A DNA stretch of 64,000 nt from positions 62,001 to 126,000 of the forward strand of contig RXIF01000006.1 in NCBI GenBank assembly GCA_004212075.1. The letters are read 5' to 3'. Below are positions 53,624 to 64,000 of this stretch, piece after piece. The first letter of the stretch is position 1. Every line of letters starts with the position of its first letter. The stretch is from Candidatus Methanoliparum thermophilum (GTDB taxonomy: Archaea > Halobacteriota > Methanoliparia > Methanoliparales > Methanoliparaceae). The notes under the pieces were generated by a model. It saw only the letters and a list, made by a program, of their open reading frames with translations, searched no databases and was not told where the DNA came from. A program made the translations under genes and the position numbers.

Positions 53624-53924
53624 GATTAAATATGAGAAAAAGAGATATCTGGTCTCATCTTATGTATCACCAAGCACTCGCTTTATAAGCTTACTGCTCC
53701 TATCAGACGTATTACCTATCTCTTTTGGCAATGTCCTCTTATAACCTCGGTATATCCTCTATACTGAGAAGTTAAGAATAACAGGCATCTCAATTCCATT
53801 CCCATGTATGGCTGTAGTATAATTTAACATTACAACAACAGATTATATAAATTTTTGTTTTAAGTTTCATCATTAGAAAAATTTATATTGAGATAAGAAG
53901 TTCTTGAAATCCAAGTGATCTAAA
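53624..53924. other. Intergenic region with a likely promoter for mtdB
   Basis: No gene is seen in these 301 bases. AT-rich boxes ATTATATAAATTT (around 53840) and AAATTTATATTGAG (around 53879) precede mtdB; the second lies about 45 bases before the ATG and is the better promoter candidate. Confidence 0.5.
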
Positions 53925-54805
53925 ATGAAAAATATATTACTACTGTTCGACACGGATGAATATACAACACCTTTTGACATACTGATATCGTACGATGCAG
54001 GTTTCGATATAGTAGTACCATACGCAAAAGTAACCGCTGAGAGTGCTATAACATTAACACAAGATGCTATGTTTCCAAGAGGAGTAAAAGGTGTTGCACA
54101 TACTACGATATTCGTCGGCGGTAAAGACGACGAAGAGGCAAAAAAAATCCTGACAAATATAAAAAAGACGCTCTTTCCCCCGTTTGAGATAGCAGTAATC
54201 GTAGATCCGAGAGGAGGACATACGACTGCATCCGCACTCGTTGCTAAGATAGAGAAATTATTAGTAAAGAATAATTATAGCCTTAAAGGATTAAAAGTCG
54301 TTATCTTAGCAGGTACAGGTCAAGTGGGACAATTAGCCGCGATGATTTGTGCATCAGAAGGTGCAGAGGTAGTTATTACATCAAGGAAAAAGGAAAGAGC
54401 AGAGAAGATTGTTGGTGAACTAGAAAAAGAGTCAGGTTTCAAGATGAAAGGAGTTCAGGCTTCAAACGATGATGAGATATTGGAATCTATAAAAGATGCC
54501 GATGTGGTCATCGCGACAGGCAAAGCAGGTGTATGTCTGGTCAATAAAGAGATGTTAGGGAAATTAGAGAGATGTAAAGTAGTAGCCGATGTAAATGCAA
54601 ACCCACCATTAGGTATAGAAGGATTAGAGCTTTCTTCTGATGGAAAAGAGATTGTTCCTGGGATATACGGTTTGGGTGCGTTGGCAGTTGGAGATTTGAA
54701 ATACAAGGTAGAGATCGCCATGTTACAGGCTGCCAAAGATGCTAAGAAAGGAATATTTGATTATAAATATGCATTTAACAAGGCAAAAGAGATCCTAGAT
54801 CTAAA

Positions 54806-54809
<4 letters not shown>
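53925..54809 (+). CDS. mtdB: NAD(P)-dependent methylene-tetrahydromethanopterin dehydrogenase
   Basis: The 294-residue protein aligns with MtdA/MtdB: the N-terminus KNILLLFDTDEYTTPFD, ITLTQDAMFPRG, DPRGGHTTASALVAKIE and a Rossmann half with AGTGQVGQL (near residue 129). ITSRKKER at the end of beta-2 suggests NADP binding. It oxidises methylene-H4MPT to methenyl-H4MPT. This class is typical of methylotrophic bacteria, while methanogens normally use F420-dependent Mtd. It overlaps the Nfn-like pair by four bases (ATGA), so the NAD(P)H it makes is likely passed to them. Confidence 0.9.
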
Positions 54810-57035
<2,226 letters not shown>

Positions 57036-57105
57036 ATCAGAGAGATAGGAAAAAAGTATATAAATGAGAAGATACATGTTTTTTAATCTTGTGTAGTATA
57101 AAGGT

Positions 57106-57124
57106 ATGTCGCAAAGAGCGACAT
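57106..57124. repeat. Hairpin ATGTCGC-N5-GCGACAT before the L7Ae gene
   Basis: A perfect 7-bp stem with a five-base loop (AAAGA) lies about 100 bases before the L7Ae ATG and 70 after the nfnB stop. No T-run follows. It could end the upstream transcript or sit in the leader of the ribosomal operon; a TATATAAA box is at about 57058. Confidence 0.5.
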
Positions 57125-57227
57125 TTATCATTTATGCTATGCAGGATTAAAACTTTGATTTTGGAAGGTTTTCATACCAATGAATAATGAGAGCATATTT
57201 AATATGACTTGAAAGAGGTTTTAAAAA

Positions 57228-57596
57228 ATGGTAAGACCAATATTTGTTAGATTTGATGTTCCTGTAGAGTTGGAGAAAGAATCGTTGGATATACTGGCCG
57301 AGGCGAAAGATACGGGCAAGATTAAAAAAGGTACAAACGAGGTTACAAAATCTATTGAGAGAGGAATGGCAAGATTAGTCTACATAAGCGAAGATGTGAA
57401 ACCAGAGGAGATAGTCGCACATATCCCTCTGCTCTGTGAGGAAAAAGGAGTTCCGTATATTTACATTAAAAATAAAAATGAGCTAGGTAACGCTTGTGGA
57501 TTAACTGTACCTACTGCAACCGCAGCGATCATCGATCTGGTTAAGAGCAGAGATGCGCTGGATAGATTAATAAAAAAAATAAAATCTTTAAAGTGA
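57228..57596 (+). CDS. rpl7ae: Ribosomal protein eL8/L7Ae
   Basis: The 122-residue K-turn-binding protein contains GKIKKGTNEVTKSIERGMARLVYISEDVKPEEIVAHIPLLCEEK and NELGNACGL, the full L7Ae signature. It acts in the ribosome, box C/D and H/ACA RNPs and RNase P. GAGGTTTTAAAA lies before the ATG. The cluster continues with eS28, eL24 and Ndk. Confidence 0.97.
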   Translation: MVRPIFVRFDVPVELEKESLDILAEAKDTGKIKKGTNEVTKSIERGMARLVYISEDVKPEEIVAHIPLLCEEKGVPYIYIKNKNELGNACGLTVPTATAAIIDLVKSRDALDRLIKKIKSLK

Positions 57597-57602
57597 TGAG
57601 AT

Positions 57603-57812
57603 ATGGCAGATGAGGGAGCGATGGCAGAAGTGATAGAAATTGTAGGTAGGACAGGAACGCATGGGGAAGCAATTCAAGTAAGATGTAAAGTATTAGATGG
57701 TCCTAACAAAGGACGGATGATAACTAGAAACGTTCTTGGGCGAGTGAAGGTAGGAGATATTCTGATTTTAATGGAGTCATCAAGAGAGGCAAAAAAACTT
57801 TCGATAAAATAG
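57603..57812 (+). CDS. rps28e: Ribosomal protein eS28
   Basis: The 69-residue protein has [20 protein letters not shown] and [19 protein letters not shown], then [11 protein letters not shown], the eS28 pattern. The gene is six bases after L7Ae, as is usual in archaea. Confidence 0.96.
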   Translation: MADEGAMAEVIEIVGRTGTHGEAIQVRCKVLDGPNKGRMITRNVLGRVKVGDILILMESSREAKKLSIK

Positions 57813-57902
57813 ATAGATTAAATTAGATTCGTTATTCTTTTTTACTACCTAATACATCGGGGATTAAGAATTCTCGATTGATATGTTTTGAGGTTTTATA
57901 AT

Positions 57903-58082
57903 ATGACAGAAGAGTTTAATTGTAATTTTTGCGAGGCGAAAATACCTATAGGAAAAGGGAAAGTTTACGTAAAGAACAATGGGACCGTGCTTCGTTTTTG
58001 TTCAAAAAAATGCCAAAAAAATATGCTAAAATTAGGCAGAGTTCCGAGGAAAGTAAAATGGGTGAAGAAAAAAACGGTTTAG
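57903..58082 (+). CDS. rpl24e: Ribosomal protein eL24
   Basis: The 59-residue protein carries [21 protein letters not shown] and [13 protein letters not shown], a four-cysteine zinc site typical of eL24. GAGGTTTTATA precedes the ATG at 57903, which I prefer over the TTG at 57888. Its end overlaps ndk by 25 bases. Confidence 0.95.
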   Translation: MTEEFNCNFCEAKIPIGKGKVYVKNNGTVLRFCSKKCQKNMLKLGRVPRKVKWVKKKTV

Positions 58083-58528
58083 AAGAGACATTTGTTATGA
58101 TAAAGCCTGATGGAGTGCAGAGATGTATAGTTGGCAAAATTATTCAGAGATTTGAGCAGAAAGGATTGAAGATAAAAGGATTAAAGATGTATCAAATGAC
58201 GACAAAAGAGGCGGAGGAGCATTATGCAGAACATAAAGACAAAAATTTTTATAAAAACCTTATCTCTTTTATAACATCTGGTCCTGTTGTCTCAATGGTC
58301 ATCGAGGGAAAAGGTGCAGTATCAATCGTTAGGTCTATGGTTGGAAAGACAGATCCAAAAGATGCTGCTTCAGGAACTATAAGAGGAGATTATGGGATAG
58401 ATCTCGGCAGAAATGTTATTCATGCGTCAGATTCACACGAATCTGCAAAACGAGAGATAGAACAACATTTTTCAAAAAAAGAGATGATCAATTATAGAAG
58501 AATCGATGAAGATTGGCTTTATGAATAG
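58058..58528 (+). CDS. ndk: Nucleoside diphosphate kinase
   Basis: [40 protein letters not shown], and [16 protein letters not shown] with the catalytic His identify Ndk. It equalises nucleoside triphosphate pools. GAGGAAAGTAAA precedes ATG 58058, which lies inside the end of eL24; a longer frame upstream would be the antisense-like shadow of that gene. It overlaps infB by 23 bases. Confidence 0.95.
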   Translation: MGEEKNGLEETFVMIKPDGVQRCIVGKIIQRFEQKGLKIKGLKMYQMTTKEAEEHYAEHKDKNFYKNLISFITSGPVVSMVIEGKGAVSIVRSMVGKTDPKDAASGTIRGDYGIDLGRNVIHASDSHESAKREIEQHFSKKEMINYRRIDEDWLYE

Positions 58529-60296
58529 ATCCAAATATGTTATAAGAACTCCTATCGTCTGTGTTTTAGGCCATGTTGATCATGGGAAGACTTCCCTACT
58601 TGACAAGATAAGAGGAAGTAGTATACAGAGTAAGGAGGCTGGATTTATAACTCAACATATTGGTGCCACAGAGATCCCTATCAAGATTATAAAAGACTTA
58701 TGTGGAGTAAAATTGCATTATAAGGTTCCAGGTCTTCTTTTTATAGACACACCCGGTCATCATGCATTTACTACACTTAGAAATCGAGGAGGTGCTTTGG
58801 CAGATTTAGCTATTCTTGTTGTGGATATAACGGAAGGATTTAAACCTCAAACTATAGAATCCCTAAACATCCTAAGAAATTATAAAACTCCGTTTGTTGT
58901 TGCTGCTAATAAAATAGATAAGATAGAAGGATGGAGGCCATATAAAAATGCAAAGTTTCTCGATTCGTACGATAAACAATCGGAATCTAGCAGAAAATTA
59001 TTAGATGATAGTCTGTATATGCTTATAGGTCAGCTCTACGATTACCAATTCAGTGCTGATAGATTCGATAAGATAAGGGATTTTAGTAAGAATATTTGTG
59101 TGGTTCCTATAAGTGCAAAAACAGGAGAAGGTGTTGCCGATCTACTTCTTGTTTTGGTTGGTCTTGCACAACGGTTTTTAGAGGAGAGTCTTAAGATATA
59201 TCCAGAGGGTCCAGCAGAGGGTGTCGTAGTAGAGGTAAAAGAGGAAAAAGGATTAGGAACTACTATAAATGCGATAATATATGATGGTGAGCTAAAGATA
59301 GGCGATACGATCATACTTAGTGGGAGAGATAATGTATTTATAGAGACGAAAGTGAGGGCTTTGTTAAAGACAGAACCTGGGACCGATATAAGGTTTGAAA
59401 AAAAATTTAAGAACGTTAAAAAAGTCAATGCAGCTGCTGGTATAAAGATTGTTGCCCCAAATTTGGAAAATGCCATGGCAGGATCTCCTATAATGGTTGT
59501 CTCTGATGAAAGAAGCGTAGATGAGATAAAAAAAGAGATAGATGCAAGATTAGAAAAGATAATGATCAGTACTGATAAAGATGGAGTAATAGTAAAAGCA
59601 GATACGATAGGAAGCCTTGATGCGATTATTAACGAGTTGAGTGCTAAAAACATATCTATTAAGATGGCAAACCTGGGTAACATCTCAAAACGAGATATAA
59701 TTGAGGCGGATATAGTAGAAAACGACCTTTATGCGGTTATAATCGGTTTCAACGTAGATATACTACCAAACGCAAGCGAATATTTAAAACAATCTAATGT
59801 GAAGGTGTTCACTGGAGATGTAATCTATCAACTTATAGATGAATATACAGAATGGATAGAAGAGCAAGAAAAAATTAAGGAGCAAGAAAAGGTTGAAGCT
59901 ATCGTCAAACCTGGTATCATTGAAATATTGCCTAACTGTATATTCAGAAGTAGCAAGCCAGCAATAGTGGGTGTAAAAGTGTTAGCAGGTAGTATAAAGA
60001 CCGGAGTAACATTAATAAACAAAGCTGGAAAATATTCCGGAAAAATTAAACAGATACAGGATAAGAATGAGAATTTGAAAATTGCAGGGAAGAATCAAGA
60101 GGTTGCAATATCTATAGAATCCGTGATAGTAGGGAGGCATATAAAAGAGAGAGATACATTGTACGTCGATATACCAGAAAAACATGCGAAAATAATAGAA
60201 GAAGAATTGTACGATAAATTATCAGCAGATGAAATCGAGGCTTTTAACCAATTTATCAGTTTAAAAAGAAAAGATAACCCTTTTTGGGCTAAATAA
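58506..60296 (+). CDS. infB: Translation initiation factor IF-2 (aIF5B)
   Basis: The 596-residue GTPase begins with [23 protein letters not shown] (G1), then [18 protein letters not shown] (G3) and AANKIDKI (G4). It has the archaeal aIF5B length with no bacterial N-terminal domain and no intein. It joins subunits at initiation. The start may be ATG 58506 or 58521; neither has a clear ribosome-binding site, in line with coupling to ndk, whose end it overlaps. Confidence 0.95.
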   Translation: MKIGFMNRSKYVIRTPIVCVLGHVDHGKTSLLDKIRGSSIQSKEAGFITQHIGATEIPIKIIKDLCGVKLHYKVPGLLFIDTPGHHAFTTLRNRGGALADLAILVVDITEGFKPQTIESLNILRNYKTPFVVAANKIDKIEGWRPYKNAKFLDSYDKQSESSRKLLDDSLYMLIGQLYDYQFSADRFDKIRDFSKNICVVPISAKTGEGVADLLLVLVGLAQRFLEESLKIYPEGPAEGVVVEVKEEKGLGTTINAIIYDGELKIGDTIILSGRDNVFIETKVRALLKTEPGTDIRFEKKFKNVKKVNAAAGIKIVAPNLENAMAGSPIMVVSDERSVDEIKKEIDARLEKIMISTDKDGVIVKADTIGSLDAIINELSAKNISIKMANLGNISKRDIIEADIVENDLYAVIIGFNVDILPNASEYLKQSNVKVFTGDVIYQLIDEYTEWIEEQEKIKEQEKVEAIVKPGIIEILPNCIFRSSKPAIVGVKVLAGSIKTGVTLINKAGKYSGKIKQIQDKNENLKIAGKNQEVAISIESVIVGRHIKERDTLYVDIPEKHAKIIEEELYDKLSADEIEAFNQFISLKRKDNPFWAK

Positions 60297-60337
60297 GAGA
60301 TAGCAAATCAAAAATCTTTAAAAGAGAGTGTATAATT

Positions 60338-60721
60338 ATGACAAAAATTAAATTAGTAATATCGGATAAAAATACAGGAAGGGCGTATCAGATAGATACT
60401 GAGAACGTATTTTTGGGTTTAGAGATAGGAAAAGAGTTTGATGGCAGTAAGATTGGATTAAAAGGATACAAATTAAGGGTAACCGGCGGATCAAATAAAG
60501 ACGGAACTCCAATGCGGGCAGATTTGCCTGGTGGGGATAAGAAAAAAGTGCTGTTCAGGAAGAATGGAGTTGGATATAAACAGAAAAGAAAAGGTGAAAG
60601 AAAAAGAAAGATGGTTTGCGGAAGAAGAGTTACAGGAGATACCGTCCAATTGAATACAGTCATATCTCAATACGGGAATATTGATATAGAAGAAGCGGTC
60701 GGTAAGCTTAAGACAGAATAA
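60338..60721 (+). CDS. rps6e: Ribosomal protein eS6
   Basis: KLVISDKNTGRAYQIDTENVFLGLEIGKEFDG, then KLRVTGGSNKDGTPMRADLPGGDKKKVL and the basic KQKRKGERKRKMVCG make archaeal eS6 (127 residues). It ends 14 bases inside the convergent thioredoxin gene. Confidence 0.96.
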   Translation: MTKIKLVISDKNTGRAYQIDTENVFLGLEIGKEFDGSKIGLKGYKLRVTGGSNKDGTPMRADLPGGDKKKVLFRKNGVGYKQKRKGERKRKMVCGRRVTGDTVQLNTVISQYGNIDIEEAVGKLKTE

Positions 60722-61142
60722 AGACTTTTTTCAGTCTCTGCTCAAATGCCTCTTTTGGAAGGGCGCCGATCATTGTATCTACTTTTTTTCCATCTTTAAA
60801 GAATAAAAATGTTGGTATCGCCGTTATTCCAAACTTCATTGCCAGTCTGCTATTTTCATCGGTATTAAGCTTTCCAAAGACCACTCTTCCACGATATTCC
60901 TTAGCCAACTCATCTATAATAGGAGCAACCATCCTGCATGGTCCACACCATTCAGCCCAGCAATCTATCATCACGTTAGGATACTTAGAAATAAATTCGT
61001 TGAAATTTTTCTCATTTACTATGACAGGTTTGTCTAAATATTTATACTCTTCTTGTTCACTGATTTTTTTCATAATTTCCTCCATTTTCTTCTTTTTGAT
61101 CTCTTTTATAGTCTTATCTTCCTCAAAATTATCTTTTTTCAT
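60708..61142 (-). CDS. trx: Thioredoxin, N-terminally extended
   Basis: MIDCWAEWCGPCRMVAPIIDELAKEY has the WCGPC motif near residue 69, and GITAIPTFLFFKDGKKVDTMIGALPKEA closes the fold. The N-terminal 40 residues are highly charged (DKTIKEIKKKKMEEIMKKISE). It overlaps the DUF166 gene by 14 bases and so belongs to the CODH/ACS-maturation operon, where it may keep thiols reduced. It is a paralogue of the protein at 43239. Confidence 0.93.
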   Translation of the reverse strand: MKKDNFEEDKTIKEIKKKKMEEIMKKISEQEEYKYLDKPVIVNEKNFNEFISKYPNVMIDCWAEWCGPCRMVAPIIDELAKEYRGRVVFGKLNTDENSRLAMKFGITAIPTFLFFKDGKKVDTMIGALPKEAFEQRLKKVFILS

Positions 61143-61812
61143 CTTTTATTGCATCCTCCATAGCTTTTTTATGAACTTCTCCGGCCAGATGTATCCCTTC
61201 TACTTCATTAGCAACATAATTGTAACCTCTTGGTGCTCGGCAAGGATAATATTGAGCAAATAATGCCGCTTGTTGCGGAGCCTCTTCTACAGAACAACCA
61301 AGAATATTTTTAGCTACAAAATAAGACGCTCCGCATGGAGCAGATTTAATCGCCTTACAGGATACTATCCGTCCGTTCTCGATCTTACATTTGAATATAG
61401 GTATACCAAATAGTTTAGAATATTCCCCTAATACAGGAGAACTCTTCTCACCAAGCATACACATGATCCTGGGAAATGCAAACGTGACACCTGTTTTTTT
61501 CAGCTCTTTTACCAAAGCAGATCTTTCAGAATGCCAAACATTCTCCTCTCCAGGAATTAGCAACTCGGTATTATTTTTTGCACACAATTTTGCAATATAT
61601 AAGTCTAGATCGATATGTAAAGCAAACGAGATTATTAGATCAGAATCTCTGAAGAACCCAAGATCTTTATCTATATAATCTTCAGGATAATCGATAAACG
61701 AGGGTAGATCCTCTTGTACCTCAATAGAGACTACATCAAATGGGGAATGGTTTTTTAAAGTATCTATAAGACGTGATCCGTATTTTCCTCTTTTAATTAC
61801 TCCTATTTTCAA
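61129..61812 (-). CDS. DUF166 family protein
   Basis: The 227-residue protein has the pattern of archaeal DUF166: an N-terminal Rossmann-like half, DSDLIISFALHIDLDLYIAK, PGEENVWHSERSALVKELKK, and APCGASYFVAKNILG with FAQYYPCRAPRGYNYVA. The Pro-Cys-Gly-Ala and Tyr-Pro-Cys motifs suggest metal or redox chemistry. Archaeal homologues sit near CODH/ACS genes, as here, so a role in its assembly is plausible. It overlaps cooC by 20 bases. Confidence 0.8.
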   Translation of the reverse strand: MKIGVIKRGKYGSRLIDTLKNHSPFDVVSIEVQEDLPSFIDYPEDYIDKDLGFFRDSDLIISFALHIDLDLYIAKLCAKNNTELLIPGEENVWHSERSALVKELKKTGVTFAFPRIMCMLGEKSSPVLGEYSKLFGIPIFKCKIENGRIVSCKAIKSAPCGASYFVAKNILGCSVEEAPQQAALFAQYYPCRAPRGYNYVANEVEGIHLAGEVHKKAMEDAIKDEKR

Positions 61813-62578
61813 CAGGTAACCTCTCTTGTAACCTCTCTTTTATATGTTGTATAGATTTTATAATCTTAGAATCAGAATTAAAATCTAAAATTGAAATTTC
61901 TTCCCTATCTGCCTTAATTAGCTCTAAATCAAATGGAATCGTGCCTAATAGTGTTATTCCTGAATTAAAAAGGCTTTCTTCTATAAATTTTTCCTCATCT
62001 TTATTAGATATTTTGTTTCCTACCGCAAAAACATTTTTTATACCTATATCACTTGCTAATTGTTTTACCCTTTCTGCTGTCTCAATTGCGCGTTTTCCTG
62101 GTTCAACAACTACGATCATCGCATCGACACTCTCTGCCACCCCTCTCCCAAGATGTTCTATTCCAGCCTCCATATCCATAATAATTATCTCATCCCGTTT
62201 AGTAACAGTATGCCGCATTAGGGCTCTTAAAAAGGCTGCCTCAGGACAATAACACCCAGAGCCTCCTTTTTTAACTGTCCCCATTACGAGGAGTCTTATA
62301 TTATCTGGTCCTTCTGTACTGTATCTATCGATTATATCATCCACTTTGGGATTAAGTTTATAAATTCCTCCTTTTACACCCACTCTATCCTCTATAAGTT
62401 TTTTATGTTCGATTATAGGCGTTGGTATATCTTTAATCCCTATTGAAGAGGCGAGATTCATATCAGGATCTGCATCTATCGCTATAACAGAGTATCCATC
62501 CTCCCCGAATAATCTTGCCAAAACTCCTGCCAACGTAGTCTTTCCAACACCACCCTTACCTGCTATTGCAATCTTCAA
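61793..62578 (-). CDS. cooC: CooC-like ATPase for CODH/ACS nickel-site maturation
   Basis: KIAIAGKGGVGKTTLAGVLARLFGEDGY is the deviant Walker A loop of the MinD/CooC group. AIDADPDMNLASSIG, GCYCPEAAFLRALMRH (cysteine pair of CooC proteins) and DMEAGIEHLGRGVAESVDAMIVVVEPG complete the pattern. It should insert nickel into CO dehydrogenase or acetyl-CoA synthase using ATP. It lies directly downstream of cdhE. Confidence 0.9.
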   Translation of the reverse strand: MKIAIAGKGGVGKTTLAGVLARLFGEDGYSVIAIDADPDMNLASSIGIKDIPTPIIEHKKLIEDRVGVKGGIYKLNPKVDDIIDRYSTEGPDNIRLLVMGTVKKGGSGCYCPEAAFLRALMRHTVTKRDEIIIMDMEAGIEHLGRGVAESVDAMIVVVEPGKRAIETAERVKQLASDIGIKNVFAVGNKISNKDEEKFIEESLFNSGITLLGTIPFDLELIKADREEISILDFNSDSKIIKSIQHIKERLQERLPVENRSN

Positions 62579-62625
62579 AAATTCACCCCTATATTAAAAG
62601 ATAAAAAATTAAAATAGATAAAAGA

Positions 62626-64000
62626 TCATTTATCTGATTCCCAGTGATCTTCCATCCATTTGGCTATTCTACCAGAATCAGTCGGACCTACCAAAACTTT
62701 CATACCTGTTTCGTCCTCCGTTGCACCAGATAATCTAGCAGCAAGCCCTGGGAGTACCAAAGTATTATGTTTTATCACCTCTTTTGCTTTCGTAGTCTCT
62801 ATAGCATCTTTTATCTTGCCAGTATTCAACTGGCCACCAGCAACCGATGCCTCCACGCCGATACCGTCTGTGTTTACTACTAGAAGATAAGAATCTATAT
62901 TATTAGACTCCAGATCGCTCTTCACTGTAAAGTATGTAAGTGCAAAGTTTGTTGTCAGGAAGAGAGGAGAATTCTCGTCTGGATTGCCCATCTTGAATAA
63001 ACCAGCATCAACCTGTACAGGAGATCTCGGGTCTGTGTATATGTTAAATCTTAGATGGATAGCCGGTAGGATGGCGTAAGGTGCGATATTATGAAATACC
63101 AATAGATCGCCATACTTTAAAATCTCTAATATCGTCAATATTGATTCGGAGACAGCCTGTTCAAACTCATCTTTATCCTTGCTTATCAATGAAGAGATCG
63201 CCGGTATGCCTATGAGTGGAAACGCCACATCTTTGTTACCATCTTTGATAGCACTTCGTCTTAGTTTGATAAACCTCTCAAATGTGCCCATTAACTGTTT
63301 TCCAGAAGGATAAGTACCTGGATCAAGTACAAGCTCATCCATCCCCATTTCAACAAACGTTTTCGCTAGAGACGATAGTTTGTCTAGATCTGGCGAGAAC
63401 AATACGACCGGTACTTTATATTTATCTATAAGTTCTGCAACCTTCTGCCAGTTATCCTCGTTTGCTGCATATACAAGAGGTCTTCTATCCTTAATAATCT
63501 CCAACCCAGCATCTAAAACATCCGGATTGAAAGACATAAGTATGATAGGTAACTCTGTCAGATCCTTTACCTTTTTAACGCATTCTTTAAACTTTTCAGG
63601 ATCATCTGAGACACTACGTATTGCAATCATATCCAGTCTTAAAAAATTGCCAACGTAGAATTTTTTGTAATTGTTAACAAAATTTACTCGTTCTGTGATC
63701 TCTTTCTCACTCATTACATCTGTTACGTCATATGCAAACGGTGGTTGATTATAAAAGGTTAACTGGTGCCTGTATAAGACATCTTCACCACCAACCTTCA
63801 CAGCTTTATCCCCAACACCAATAATTATCTCCTTTATCTCAGGAGAAAGCATATCTTCTAATTTTTCATACTCTTCTTTATAAGCCTCGTCTAAGATCTC
63901 TTTACACATATCTAACGTTTTAGAACGATCAATAAGCTTAGAAGCGAATGCCATGCATGTCTCCTCTCCACACTCCTTACAGTTGGTACCTGGAAGATAA
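62626..64000 (-). CDS. cdhE: CODH/ACS corrinoid iron-sulfur protein large subunit (gamma), 5' end beyond the window
   Basis: The frame is open to the right edge, so the gene is cut. The visible N-terminus has the [4Fe-4S] motif CKECGEETCMAFASKLIDR with a fourth Cys soon after, then LTFYNQPPFAYDVTD, ELVLDPGTYPSGKQLMGTFERFI and VQVDAGLFKMGNPDENSP of the TIM-barrel domain. The C-terminal corrinoid-binding domain has LVVNTDGIGVEASVAGGQLN. It carries the methyl group from H4MPT to acetyl-CoA synthase. The ATG at 63954 is internal. Confidence 0.95.
   Translation of the reverse strand, partial: YLPGTNCKECGEETCMAFASKLIDRSKTLDMCKEILDEAYKEEYEKLEDMLSPEIKEIIIGVGDKAVKVGGEDVLYRHQLTFYNQPPFAYDVTDVMSEKEITERVNFVNNYKKFYVGNFLRLDMIAIRSVSDDPEKFKECVKKVKDLTELPIILMSFNPDVLDAGLEIIKDRRPLVYAANEDNWQKVAELIDKYKVPVVLFSPDLDKLSSLAKTFVEMGMDELVLDPGTYPSGKQLMGTFERFIKLRRSAIKDGNKDVAFPLIGIPAISSLISKDKDEFEQAVSESILTILEILKYGDLLVFHNIAPYAILPAIHLRFNIYTDPRSPVQVDAGLFKMGNPDENSPLFLTTNFALTYFTVKSDLESNNIDSYLLVVNTDGIGVEASVAGGQLNTGKIKDAIETTKAKEVIKHNTLVLPGLAARLSGATEDETGMKVLVGPTDSGRIAKWMEDHWESDK

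Noticed and set aside
59042-59683. 213-codon frame opposite infB
   Set aside because: Antisense shadow of aIF5B with the same Leu/Ser/Phe-rich complement composition.

Overview
The window is archaeal. It carries archaeal-type ribosomal proteins (eL40, eL8/L7Ae, eS28, eL24, eS6), replication factor C small subunit, aIF5B, aEF-1beta, Pth2, TruD, FtsZ and ether-lipid (isoprenoid) genes. The TATA-like boxes (TTTATATA) and AT-rich gaps fit. Markers of a methanogen or alkanotroph lineage are present: a UPF0280 protein, DUF2098, methanogenesis marker 2, a CfbC-like NifH homologue, a Fae-Hps fusion, CODH/ACS subunit gamma with a CooC-like ATPase, and FTR-type thioredoxin reductase. An acyl-CoA dehydrogenase pair, an ADP-forming acyl-CoA synthetase subunit and MtdB suggest a relative of methanogens with added carbon-oxidation capacity. 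No gene in the window fixes the species, and mcr itself is not here.

Layout. 0-3.3 kb: UPF0280 (cut by the left edge), prepilin peptidase, a DUF2148 iron-sulfur protein and an MFS transporter. 3.4-11.3 kb: an accessory stretch full of broken genes. These are a frameshifted DUF6125-like gene, a primase-like remnant, a GC-rich patch, an N-truncated SNF2 helicase, a DUF499-like N-terminus, and a gene with two in-frame stops; an intact NSS symporter and a secreted protein lie among them. 11.3-15.4 kb: a transglutaminase, two adjacent acyl-CoA dehydrogenases with complementary active-site motifs, and ketopantoate reductase. 15.5-25.6 kb: Fae-Hps, radical SAM, regulators, a UPF0200 kinase, eL40, Pth2, TruD, UMP kinase and cysteine desulfurase. 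25.6-31.5 kb: a six-gene lipid operon, prenyl synthase / three FAD reductases / prenyl synthase / ferredoxin, with signs of duplication and gene conversion. 31.5-39.9 kb: SCP2-like protein, DUF447 and CitG-like genes, M20 peptidase, CoaD overlapping tRNA-Ala(CGC), aEF-1beta, an IS605-type TnpB element, RfcS, RpiB and GAPDH. 40-46.7 kb: NifU-like protein, an FdhD lacking its cysteines, riboflavin reductase, CfbC-like protein, Lrp, and a thioredoxin / (broken) ferredoxin / FTR island, followed by HisF, Hsp20 and PAC2. 46.8-53.6 kb: ADP-forming acyl-CoA synthetase alpha, TtuA-like, FtsZ, DUF2098, marker 2, a small sulfite-reductase-like protein and a nitrilase. 53.9-57 kb: an overlapping mtdB-nfnA-nfnB operon. 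57.2-60.7 kb: a translation cluster. 60.7-64 kb: cdhE-cooC-DUF166-trx, with cdhE cut by the right edge.

How the genes fit together. Fae-Hps handles formaldehyde as methylene-H4MPT or hexulose phosphate. MtdB would oxidise methylene-H4MPT with NAD(P)+, and the co-transcribed Nfn-type pair would exchange those electrons between NADPH, NADH and ferredoxin. CODH/ACS joins the methyl branch to acetyl-CoA. The lipid operon would make C20 or longer prenyl chains and saturate them using its own ferredoxin. The strongest candidates for follow-up are the mtdB-nfn operon, the complementary acyl-CoA dehydrogenase pair, the duplicated lipid operon and the decayed defence-type operon.
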